Positions 25,561-35,908 are shown, counted from the stretch's first letter. The stretch is 64,000 nucleotides of DNA from Stichopus chloronotus (GCA_021234535.1 CM037830.1:36580937-36644936), one strand, 5' to 3'. Notes: generated by a model not told the origin, from the sequence alone. Program-made: numbers and translations.

Positions 25561-25880
25561 ATCTTCTGTTTCATATAAAGCGTAGGTAGCTTGTGACATG
25601 TACTGATGCATTCTGGTTTGTTGTTTGGGTGCAGTGGTGCCTATGGGGAGTGGTAAAGATATGATCAGGGTGTCTCCAGTTTAGAACAACCCTGGAAGTA
25701 CCTCATACAACTTATTGTTCATGTCGATTTCTTTAAATGGATCTTAAAGTTCTTCGTAGAAAAAAAAAAAAAGCAAAGCATTTAACGTAAAAATGTAAGT
25801 TTTGATCTAAGGGGTGGGTGAGGTGCACAATCCGAAATTTATGTTTTTGTTCTAGGAGTTGTAACCTTAGCAGTTGTTCG

Positions 25881-28800
25881 TTAAGCAGTTGTCACTGGAG
25901 AAGTCGTTGCCTCAAGATTTGTTTCTGTACTAGAAGTTGTAGCCCCAGCAGTTGTTCTTTTAGCAGTTGTTCCTGGAGTAGTTGTCACTTTAAAAGTTGT
26001 CCCTGAAGTCGTGGCCTCAAGATTTGTTTCTGTCCTTGAAGTTGTAGCCTCAGCATTTGTTCTTTTAGCAGTTGTTCCTGGAGTAGTTGTCACTTTGAGA
26101 GTTGTCCCTGAAGTCGTGGCCTCAAGATTTGTTTCTGTACTAGAAGTTGTAGCCTCAGCAGTTGTTCTTTTAGCAGTTGTTCCTGGAGTAGTTGTCGCTT
26201 GAAGAGTTGTCCCTGAAGTCGTGGCCTCAAGATTTGTTTCTGTCCTTGAAGTTGTAGCCTCAGCAGTTGTTCTTTTAGCAGTTGTTCCTGGAGTAGTTGT
26301 CGCTTGAAGAGTTGTCCCTGAAGTCGTGGCCTCAAGATTTGTTTCTGTCCTTGAAGTTGTAGCCTCAGCAGTTGTTCTTTTAGCAGTTGTTCCTGGAGTA
26401 GTTGACGCTTGAAGAGTTGTCCCTGATGTCGTGGCCTCAAGATTTGTTTCTGTCCTTGAAGTTGTAGCCTCAGCAGTTGTTCTTTTAGCAGTTGTTCCTG
26501 GAGTAGTTGTCACTTTAAGAGTTGTCCCTGAAGTCGTGGCCTCAAGATTTGTTTCTGTACTAGAAGTTGTAGCCTCAGCAGTTGTTCTTTTAGCAGTTGT
26601 TCCTGGAGTAGTTGTCGCTTTAAAAGTTGTCCCTGAAGTCGTGGCCTCAAGATTTGTTTCTGTCCTTGAAGTTGTAGCCTCAGCAGTTGTTCTTTTAGCA
26701 GTTGTTCCTGGAGTAGTTGTCGCTTGAAGAGTTGTCCCTGAAGTCGTGGCCTCAAGATTTGTTTCTGTCCTTGAAGTTGTAGCCTCAGCAGTTGTTCTTT
26801 TAGCAGTTGTTCCTGGAGTAGTTGTCGCTTGAAGAGTTGTCCCTGAAGTCGTGGCCTCAAGATTTGTTTCTGTACTAGAAGTTGTAGCCTCAGCAGTTGT
26901 TCTTTTAGCAGTTGTTCCTGGAGTAGTTGTCGCTTGAAGAGTTGTCCCTGAAGTCGTGGCCTCAAGATTTGTTTCTGTCCTTGAAGTTGTAGCCTCAGCA
27001 GTTGTTCTTTTAGCAGTTGTTCCTGGAGTAGTTGTCGCTTGAAGAGTTGTCCCTGAAGTCGTGGCCTCAAGATTTGTTTCTGTCCTTGAAGTTGTAGCCT
27101 CAGCAGTTGTTCTTTTAGCAGTTGTTCCTGGAGTAGTTGTCACTTTAAGAGTTGTCCCTGAAGTCGTGGCCTCAAGATTTGTTTCTGTCCTTGAAGTTGT
27201 AGCCTCAGCAGTTGTTCTTTTAGCAGTTGTTCCTGGAGTAGTTGTCGCTTTAAAAGTTGTCCCTGAAGTCGTGGCCTCAAGATTTGTTTCTGTCCTTGAA
27301 GTTGTAGCCTCAGCAGTTGTTCTTTTAACAGTTGTTCCTGGAGTAGTTGTCGCTTGAAGAGTTGTCCCTGAAGTCGTGGCCTCAAGATTTGTTTCTGTAC
27401 TAGAAGTTGTAGCCTCAGCAGTTGTTCTTTTAGCAGTTGTTCCTGGAGTAGTTGTCGCTTGAAGAGTTGTCCCTGAAGTCGTGGCCTCAAGATTTGTTTC
27501 TGTCCTTGAAGTTGTAGCCTCAGCAGTTGTTCTTTTAGCAGTTGTTCCTGGAGTAGTTGTCGCTTGAAGAGTTGTCCCTGAAGTCGTGGCCTCAAGATTT
27601 GTTTCTGTCCTTGAAGTTGTAGCCTCAGCAGTTGTTCTTTTAGCAGTTGTTCCTGGAGTAGTTGTCGCTTGAAGAGTTGTCCCTGAAGTCGTGGCCTCAA
27701 GATTTGTTTCTGTCCTTGAAGTTGTAGCCTCAGCAGTTGTTCTTTTAGCAGTTGTTCCTGGAGTAGTTGTCGCTTGAAGAGTTGTCCCTGATGTCGTGGC
27801 CTCAAGATTTGTTTCTGTCCTTGAAGTTGTAGCCTCAGCAGTTGTTCTTTTAGCAGTTGTTCCTGGAGTAGTTGTCACTTTAAGAGTTGTCCCTGAAGTC
27901 GTGGCCTCAAGATTTGTTTCTGTACTAGAAGTTGTAGCCTCAGCAGTTGTTCTTTTAGCAGTTGTTCCTGGAGTAGTTGACGCTTGAAGAGTTGTCCCTG
28001 ATGTCGTGGCCTCAAGATTTGTTTCTGTCCTTGAAGTTGTAGCCTCAGCAGTTGTTCTTTTAGCAGTTGTTCCTGGAGTAGTTGTCACTTTAAGAGTTGT
28101 CCCTGAAGTCGTGGCCTCAAGATTTGTTTCTGTCCTTGAAGTTGTAGCCTCAGCAGTTGTTCTTTTAGCAGTTGTTCCTGGAGTAGTTGTCGCTTTAAAA
28201 GTTGTCCCTGAAGTCGTGGCCTCAAGATTTGTTTCTGTCCTTGAAGTTGTAGCCTCAGCAGTTGTTCTTTTAACAGTTGTTCCTGGAGTAGTTGTCGCTT
28301 GAAGAGTTGTCCCTGAAGTCGTGGCCTCAAGATTTGTTTCTGTACTAGAAGTTGTAGCCTCAGCAGTTGTTCTTTTAGCAGTTGTTCCTGGAGTAGTTGT
28401 CGCTTGAAGAGTTGTCCCTGAAGTCGTGGCCTCAAGATTTGTTTCTGTCCTTGAAGTTGTAGCCTCAGCAGTTGTTCTTTTAGCAGTTGTTCCTGGAGTA
28501 GTTGTCGCTTGAAGAGTTGTCCCTGAAGTCGTGGCCTCAAGATTTGTTTCTGTCCTTGAAGTTGTAGCCTCAGCAGTTGTTCTTTTAGCAGTTGTTCCTG
28601 GAGTAGTTGTCGCTTGAAGAGTTGTCCCTGAAGTCGTGGCCTCAAGATTTGTTTCTGTCCTTGAAGTTGTAGCCTCAGCAGTTGTTCTTTTAGCAGTTGT
28701 TCCTGGAGTAGTTGTCGCTTGAAGAGTTGTCCCTGATGTCGTGGCCTCAAGATTTGTTTCTGTCCTTGAAGTTGTAGCCTCAGCAGTTGTTCTTTTAGCA

Positions 28801-29752
28801 GTTGTTCCTGGAGTAGTTGTCACTTTAAGAGTTGTCCCTGAAGTCGTGGCCTCAAGATTTGTTTCTGTACTAGAAGTTGTAGCCTCAGCAGTTGTTCTTT
28901 TAGCAGTTGTTCCTGGAGTAGTTGACGCTTGAAGAGTTGTCCCTGATGTCGTGGCCTCAAGATTTGTTTCTGTCCTTGAAGTTGTAGCCTCAGCAGTTGT
29001 TCTTTTAGCAGTTGTTCCTGGAGTAGTTGTCACTTTAAGAGTTGTCCCTGAAGTCGTGGCCTCAAGATTTGTTTCTGTACTAGAAGTTGTAGCCTCAGCA
29101 GTTGTTCTTTTAGCAGTTGTTCCTGGAGTAGTTGTCGCTTGAAGAGTTGTCCCTGATGTCGTGGCCTCAAGATTTGTTTCTGTACTAGAAGTTGTGGCCT
29201 CAGCAGTTGTTCTTTTAGCAGTTGTTCCTGGAGTAGTTGTCACTTTGAGAGTTGTCCCTGAAGTCGTGGCCTCAAGATTTGTTTCTGTACTAGAAGTTGT
29301 AGCCTCAGCAGTTGTTCTTTTAGCAGTTGTTCCTGGAGTAGTTGACGCTTGAAGAGTTGTCCCTGATGTCGTGGCCTCAAGATTTGTTTCTGTACTAGAA
29401 GTTGTAGCCTCAGCAGTTGTTCTTTTAGCAGTTGTTCCTGGAGTAGTTGTCACTTTGAGAGTTGTCCCTAAAGTCGTGGCCTCAAGATTTGTTTCTGTAC
29501 TAGAAGTTGTAGCCTCAGCAGTTGTTCTTTTAGCAGTTGTTCCTGGAGTAGTTGACGCTTGAAGAGTTGTCCCTGATGTCGTGGCCTCAAGATTTGTTTC
29601 TGTACTAGAAGTTGTAGCCTCAGCAGTTGTTCTTTTAGCAGTTGTTCCTGGAGTAGTTGTCACTTTGAGAGTTGTCCCTAAAGTCGTGGCCTCAAGATTT
29701 GTTTCTGTACTAGAAGTTGTAGCCTCAGCAGTTGTTCTTTTAGCAGTTGTCC
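25881..29752 (-). CDS. Mucin-like exon: ~37 copies of a 35-residue Thr-rich repeat
   Basis: One frame runs without a stop from a likely acceptor (TTCTCCTCCAG at 29763-29753; an in-frame TAA lies just upstream) to TAA at 25883-25881. It encodes 36 full 105-bp repeats plus a partial first copy. The unit is TTTPGTTAKRTTAEATTS, then STETNLEATTSGTTLQA: 15 Thr and 3 Ser in 35, a PTS domain expected to be heavily O-glycosylated and extracellular. Variants are Ser/Arg at unit position 19 and LQA, LKV or FKA at 33-35. Each copy carries a dibasic KR. Copies 8-16 and 17-25 are a 9-unit (945-bp) duplication. The exon is paralogous to the tail exon at 15778-16016 but far longer. Upstream lies a single TB-like exon (30077-30237) whose donor phase does not match. 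No initiator ATG or signal peptide was found, so the whole gene may be inactive. Confidence 0.6.
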
Positions 29753-30076
29753 CTGGAGGAGAATATGAACTGACAGTTAAGCTCCTTTAGATGATGAGAG
29801 GTGAGGTCAAATGAAAAAATACAGCCATGGATTGTGTGATATTACTATCTTGTGTTAACCCACCCAGTCTTTTCCAACTCGTCATACATGCACCAAATTG
29901 CATAATCATTTCATTTTTATTTTGTGAATACATACATGCGTAACGCCTACGCTAGCAAGAGGTAGTTATTCGTTGTCGTTCTTCAGAATGGGGAAATGTT
30001 GCAATATGACGTAGATATCGTGGAGGAGCGTGTGGGCTTGAGGGATTCCCCCCCCCCCCCCCAGACATTTCACTAC

Positions 30077-30237
30077 CCCTTCACAGGCCTCTTTGCATTT
30101 TTCGCCTGCACCTCCAGGGACACAACATGCTTTTTTCGTGCTGTCCCCCTGTAAGTTTATTTCATCATCACAATACCCAAGTCTTCCACCTTGACGTGGA
30201 TCATGGCGATTCCGGAAACAATGCTGCCCATTAAAAG
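30077..30237 (-). CDS. TB-like exon of the array gene, unit 2
   Basis: Encodes QHCFRNRH through CKEACEG with six cysteines (spacing 15, 14, 0, 8, 3), clearly related to module 1 of the unit-1 gene but without GGxGW and with a shorter last loop. A 15-bp duplication (cccattaaaagctg/cccattaaag) creates two possible acceptors, with exon starts at 30237 (phase 1) and 30223 (phase 0). The only GT near the expected end is GAAGGG|GTAGTG, which leaves phase 0, whereas the array exon needs phase 1. In unit 1 the homologous donor is one base after the last whole codon. The domain is intact, but the gene model is doubtful. Confidence 0.5.
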
Positions 30238-30910
30238 CTGCCCATTAAAGTGCGTTTAGGTTAAAATCCCGTAAAGGGAGATAAAACTACAAAAACAGAA
30301 AGAAGGAATACTAAATAAAAGTTTTTGGCACTTTCGGTACACTCATGAATTTTATGCAAACTGATATTAACGAAAGAGAAAAACTTAGAAACTCCTTTGG
30401 AGCAAGTGTCGCATAATGTAAAGATGTGTATATTCGCTTCATCTCACACAAGCATACAACCACTGCGTGTATTTGACTACTAGGTACGATATATTCCCAC
30501 TAAGAAAAGGACATAGCCTCTTAAGAAGTGTGACATCATTATAAACGGCCATTAACTTAAAGGGGATTACCAGTGGAAACTTCTTGTGATATGGACGGCA
30601 ACTCTCTCCCCCCGGCCCACCTTTGCTTCGAGATTCTCAAGTGGTGGCGGGAGTGAACAGGGAGAATAACTGGATAACGATAGGAGAAATCTCCCATTAT
30701 CGGTGTAACAATATTCATATATAGGATACATGTTTAGCCAGTTACTTGGCACTAAGTTTTTGTTGTTTTTATTATCATGACTGCTGTAAATGCAGGAAGG
30801 AGCGTTTGTAATTCGGGTACTGGGTGTAGCGGCAACGGTTATGTTCCATCGAACATACCCTAACTCCGCAGCGTTTTGTCTTCTAGACAAGCCGAACGAT
30901 GGGACGGTTT

Positions 30911-31716
30911 TCCCCTAATATTCACCTAGACAGACTACCACCTTGGACATGGAAAGAAGGGGTGAGGGAGCTATCTCATTTGTCACAGTCCACCGTGGGC
31001 CTGTTAATTTGTCGAAACTCTCCTATGTTTTGTCTTCCGTTTGTGTCATGTTTTTAATTCTGTAACCTGACTCGCTTAATTGATAGAAAGCGAGTAGCAT
31101 CGAGAACGTAGGATTCAGGTCATCCCTCTGATTCTCCCGCAAGAATTTGTCGGGAAAATGAATCTTTGCGCCTAAGCTCATCAAGCATCTATTACTGTAC
31201 AATGAAAGTAATAGTATCTTCGAAAAAATAAGAATGTTTATGTCGTGTAGAGTTCAGGCTTACAAACAGAGAAAGCATAGAGCTTCTGTCTAAATCTTAA
31301 TGATTTATTCCTACTATGTTTTCACGGATTCTGAGAAATGGTATTTAATGACTTTCCTTTCCCTAAAAATCTGAAGCTAAAATGTGTCACCTGAATGGAA
31401 TCAGATTAGTCAATGTCTCGCATAGTCTTTGTACTAAAAGACTGCGACAAGGCACCATAAAATCATAAGTGATCACTTTGCTGCGAACGTTGTTGAGTAA
31501 TTGGCTTTCTTATGCCAATCACCGAAAAGGAGACTATGCAAATAATTCTGTTGTAAAAACTTATTCTGTTGCGAAAAGAGTAAAGCCAAAGCGGACAAAT
31601 GTTTCGAGGTCTCAACAGTGAGGAGTGGCCATTTCTATTATCAGATAGTAACAAAATCGGGGGGGGGGGGGGGAGAGGGGGTTGCAAGAACGCGGATTTT
31701 CTCTCTACGATATGAT
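30911..31716. other. Right edge of unit 2, no gene recognised
   Basis: Contains 31310-31470, the inverted partner of 19498-19660, and a poly-G run near 31661-31673. No exon recognised. Confidence 0.4.
31310..31470. repeat. Inverted partner of 19498-19660
   Basis: The reverse complement aligns with 19498-19660 (tgattttatggtgcc.., ..ttctcagaatccgtg..). It lies just beyond the direct duplication blocks of unit 2. Confidence 0.6.
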
Positions 31717-32044
31717 AGTTGCTGCATTCCAGGTAAGATTCCAACATGGGCCCCTTATGGGCCAGATATTGAAAAATATGTGAGGTACATATGTCTTTGC
31801 ACCCAAGATCTGTAAGGGGCCCAATGTATGGGTTAGCCCAAATAGCCCATATGACCCATATGGGAATGTCCTGGGTTCCGCGTGGGCAATCGTTCCATAT
31901 GGACACCCTAAATATCCCTTATGGGTCATATGGTTATTTGGGCTGGCCCATATTGGCCATTTGGTGCAAAATCATATGAACCCCATTTGGATTCATCTAT
32001 ATAGGGCCCATGTTGGAATATTACTTGGGAATGTAGCAGCACTT
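31717..32044. mobile_element. Foldback MITE with ~40-bp inverted ends
   Basis: The two ends share ATTCCAACATGGGCCC perfectly (31738-31753 and 32004-32019). Similarity extends outward through gctgcattcc / gctgctacattccc, giving inverted ends of about 40 bp with a few mismatches. The interior is itself rich in palindromic cccatatggg motifs. No coding capacity. A target duplication could not be assigned. Confidence 0.7.
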
Positions 32045-32194
32045 ATAAATGTAATCATGGTCGCTCGTTGTTCTCTATGTGAGTAAAAGTACATACGTTA
32101 AGAGGCTCATGTCAACTCGGTTTATCCATCCGGCTGTTATGCAAGTGAGTCTGAAACGCGTATTTTGTGTACAGGGTCTCATAATTTTCTACAG

Positions 32195-32532
32195 AGCTTG
32201 TTCGTGAAGCAATCATACACCAAAACCCCCACTGTACCATGTCGGCGTTCTTGTTTACGACACACTGCTCCTTGCAAGGACTAGAAAGAAAGCCGTGTGA
32301 CCCTCCGAGACAAACCGAAACATCCAAACAATATTTGCTCAAGGGAATTGCAGATCTTTTATATACAGCTACAACTAACTTCGTAAATGGAAGGACGCGC
32401 TTTGAATTGCCATTTCTGCATCAAATTGGAATAGGAAATGTTACATGTAACTGCACCCTCTCCTGCGATGATGAAACCAAACTTGAAAAGGCGGACGAAC
32501 ACTCAGTGGCGCGGCCAGATTGGATTTGGTGA
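32195..32532 (+). CDS. Possible NTR (TIMP-like) terminal exon, unit 3
   Basis: An open frame from an acceptor (ataattttctacag) at 32194 to TGA at 32530-32532, 112 codons in phase 1. An internal ATG lies at 32239, but the frame is open upstream of it and closed by TAA before the acceptor. It contains FLFTTHC and SKQYLLKG followed by HQIGIGNVTCNCTLSCDD. K-x-Y-L-x-x-G and a later C-x-C-x3-C are features of netrin modules such as TIMPs (TIMP: KEYLIAG and CECKITRC). Six cysteines in all. Decayed homologues sit at 13345 and 24642. Family assignment rests on short motifs. The first TIMP exon with the N-terminal CxC was not found upstream, where a MITE has inserted. Confidence 0.4.
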
Positions 32533-32732
32533 TATGGAAGACGAACCTTCATACATTGTAAGAAAATATGACTGTCAATTTCTAGTTATTTTTAGATAAA
32601 CATGTACTTTGAATTTGACATTAACTATCTTTACCACTAGTAGGCTAAGTCTCTCTCAGTGTTGTCATTCGCGGAACTAAACCTAGCTACGTTAGAATTG
32701 TGCTTGAATGCAAGATACATGAACGTTGTTTC

Positions 32733-35646
32733 TCGATTTTTGTTTTATCACTTCTGTTATTATTCATTTCCATAAATTGTTATGTTGGATATCTTGAGGC
32801 AGACTAGTGACATAGAAACTGAGGAATTATAGACAACCAAACTATTAAAAAATAAAACATTATTGATCGAAATGGGGACATTTTCTAGCTAGAACATGGC
32901 ATTTGCCAATGTTAATTTGGTACTTCTAAGTAACTTCTAGTAGCCTGTACGGGATATTCTTCCAATTCAAGTGTATGGTGAGTTTTGGTGACATGTATCA
33001 TGGATGTATAAAACTTTGCGCATCTAACTTAAAACCTTGGAATTTCTAGCTGCTGGAAATTCAAAATCCCAATAAATCTTATAGTCTTGTTAAGCAAGTT
33101 TAAAGTCCCTTTTCATTACAATTTGATCTGATGTAGTAGTATTTATTAACCAACATTTACTCCTAACAATACAGTGTAATCCTGCCTCATTTCACACACC
33201 TCATAACATAAGCATAGCAGTCCTTATAGGAAGAGTGTCCTTTTAAACAAATCTTATGCATAAATCTACAGCAATTACCCATGAACAAGCCAGCAACAAA
33301 AACTGTCATAAGGGGGCACACCTCCATTAGCTGTTCCATTGACTTACACACTAAATTACTTCTGTTTCCTACCTCCCACAGCCTTGTCAAAGTTCACAAC
33401 CCCCATAAGCTACCCCTCACATGAAAGCCAATAAGTTGGCCTATTATGGTACAACAAATTTACCATAGTATGACCGTTTAGATTTTGAGATACAAGGGGA
33501 AGAAATTTATAGGGTGTACACCTGCTCATATTAATCCGCAAAGTGATTGAAATTACCCCTTTTTAACACAAATTATTGAAACAGCCCAAATCACCTCCGA
33601 TCCATCTTAATTTGCCGTCACTCAGGCATTGACATCTCCCCTTTCATATCCACAAAAAATCTGCCACAGCTGATCATCTTAACATGAGTAATTTACACCT
33701 AGAATGGACCTAAAATTGACGGTGTACTCTCAGTACCACTCTTCTCAGGAAGGCTGTACCTCTAATAGAGGTGTGCCCCCATAAGCAGCTCCATTGAGTG
33801 GTCAAAATGTAGACTTGCCCCAAGTCCCTTGTTATTGTCCTCTCCAGCTGAGGTAGCTAATACTGTAGGATCTCTATGGTTCTCTCCTCCTTACACAGAC
33901 TGCCCCTTCACAAGGAACACACTCCCAGCTTTCTACAACATCATGACACAACTGTCACTGTAATCTTGTCACATTGTGCTACTGTCACCAGCGGGCTACC
34001 CACGAGAGAATTAGATCTTTTGCAACATAATATTCACCAATTTGTTGCAGCTAATGGAAAGTTTTAATTTGTAAACTGACAGTCTTATCACCTTTCATAC
34101 AGTGCAATCTAAAGGCAGTAAGGTTTATATTTGAGCCAAATTATTTTTGATTGTCGCACTGTGTCACTGATTGAACCAAATAAATTGATGTGTATACTGT
34201 ACAGGCACATAGAAATAGGAGAGATAGTACAGAGATTTCGCAAATGTTTCATTTATTTTCAAGACTTCTTGCTTTCGGAGAACGGAAAAGTTCACCAGGT
34301 TAGCCACTTACATTAGTGCGCAGGTAGCGACACTGCACGTTCAGTATGTGCTCATACTGCAGTAATTCTTTATGTGTGGTATACGTATACTACGGGTGCA
34401 CTCAACGTTCATAGCGCAAATACTTGTCATAATGAATACCCAGCAAGAGTCATACAATACTCAACGCTGATTGGATGATAACAGCTAGTATATCTTCAAA
34501 CATATTCATCCTTAATTTTGGATGAATAAAACAATAAACAAGTAAAAAATGATGATGTCAACAGAAGCAAAAGATACAAGTCTCTTATGCATGGCAAACT
34601 TCTTCATTGAGCAGTCCTTTAGAGTGTGTATGTGCAAAAACCATTAGAAACAAGTGCTATAGTTTGGTAGCTGTACATAGCACTGCAGGAACTGCAAGGA
34701 TAGTGGTATATTCAGATGAAGTCTTGAGCACAGGCAAAAAACTTCATGAAAGGTAGTTAATAGAGCATAACATGAGAGGCTTAAGGCAAGTCTTGTCGAA
34801 ATGATGACTTGGAAGTTTGTAACCTTAGGTGGCAAACTCTGAATAGGATGCTTTAGGCCTAGCCCACCTCTCCTGTGCAAATGTAGCACTGTAAAGTTGA
34901 CTTATCAGACGAGGGCAATTAAGTGAAGAGTGTCGCAGCTTTCTTTTAATTCATTTCAAGGTATGGTAGTCAAATCTTTGTCAAGTTGCTCATAGGTAGT
35001 TGCTGTAGGTTTGCTTAAGCACAGGATCTGTACAAAAGGACACTCTTCATGTAATGATTTTCATGCTAACGTTAGTTAGGTACACGAAGTTTGGCAGGTT
35101 GACATCCTATCGTTAACTCAAGAAAATGTTGATCAAAATAATGGATTTCAAGGTACAATTCCTACCGGATTAGGTCAAAATAACATAATTCACTGAAGAG
35201 AGGAGGCATTTATACACATCTCTTCAAAACAGGCTTGTAGGAATTAATGCTGCATAAACAATTTTCACAACTGGCACAACTTGACCGCATCCAATCTTAG
35301 TCATAGCAGGGATTTGTAGCAACTCCCTGGTGATAGTAAGTTTATGTGTTCACTTTCTCAAGTGCCTTGATCCAGTAAATAGTCGTATGCTTTTTATCCA
35401 CAAATCAGTCCATTTCATTTTCACTCCATAGACTCAGCAATTTAGTCAATGATACCTCATGAACCCCTCAATGATACCTCAATGAAACTGTTCTTGGACT
35501 TGCCGCCTAACTGGTAATAATACAGCAACACGAAAGTTTCTCAAATTCAAACAGATGTACACAAAAAGAAAACCTGAACGTTACACCGGATAAAAACAAG
35601 AAACTCAAACATAAATACAGAACAACTTTAACAGATGAGCTGTTGA
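32733..35646. other. Intergenic, no gene recognised
   Basis: Unit-3 duplicated sequence fades out near 32730. A 24-bp inverted pair (33307-33330 and 33762-33785, around gggggcacacctc, 20 of 24 matching) suggests a degraded foldback element. The first exon of SETMAR may lie here, but its N-terminus is not conserved enough to recognise. Confidence 0.4.
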
Positions 35647-35908
35647 TCACTCGCCCAGGATAGCCTGTACAATGGTATCTGTTTTGCTTTGTATGGGTTT
35701 ATTATAAAACCTCTGGAATGTTCTCTCACTACTCCAACCTGCCAGTGAAAGAATTTCTCGAACTGGTACTTGTCTTAACTGTGCCTTGGAAACTGAAGCT
35801 GTACGTGTTGAATGAGGCTTACACTGTGACACATCAATACCAGCCTTTTGCATTAGCGTTCTCAACCATCTGGCAATATTATGTCCATTTGCACATGAAA
35901 CAACCCCC
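35647..35908 (-). pseudogene. Tyrosine recombinase C-terminal fragment (DIRS/Crypton-type)
   Basis: The translation has CKPHSTRTASVSKAQL, then ILSLAGWSSERTFQRFYNKP. This matches the H-x-x-R box, the AGWSS..TF box and the catalytic Tyr of tyrosine recombinases found in DIRS/Ngaro retrotransposons and Cryptons, ending naturally at TGA (35649-35647). The sequence becomes unrelated beyond about 35908, so the N-terminal domain and the first catalytic Arg are missing. It is a truncated relic. Adjacent 35885-36050 carries short degenerate gccttggtgccct repeats. Confidence 0.7.

Larger units (their letters stand above)
21690..30910. repeat. Segmental duplication, unit 2
   Basis: Counterpart of 8655-19170 (blocks are listed there). 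Relative to unit 1 it has gained a TTAA-flanked MITE at 21924-22269, the AGGTCA tandem repeat at 25065-25560 and a greatly expanded Thr-rich array. It has lost TB-like module 2, and no recognisable signal-peptide exon remains. Confidence 0.8.

Noticed and set aside
26090..28750. Leu/Gln-rich minus frames of 116-221 codons in the array
   Set aside because: Out-of-frame readings of the 105-bp repeat. The frame open through all copies is the Thr-rich one.
25881..29752. Regular repeats considered as a CRISPR array
   Set aside because: The repeats are contiguous and coding, without unique spacers, in an intron-containing eukaryotic genome.
25818..29790. Val/Ala-rich plus frames of 62-98 codons
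   Set aside because: Antisense readings of the same repeat, interrupted at every LQA-type variant.
30567..30890. 107-codon minus frame as unit-2 first exon
   Set aside because: Overlaps duplicated block 18930-19170/30680-30910, but the frame is not conserved in unit 1 and it has no signal peptide.
31463..31906. 147-codon minus frame
   Set aside because: Runs through the left half of a MITE and a poly-C tract; no domain and no splice support.
32520..32570. Conserved GTAAG after ATGGA(A/T)GAC in three duplicates as a first-exon donor
   Set aside because: The short ATG frame is stopped in unit 1 and follows the NTR-like stop in unit 3; probably duplicated 3' sequence with chance donor similarity.
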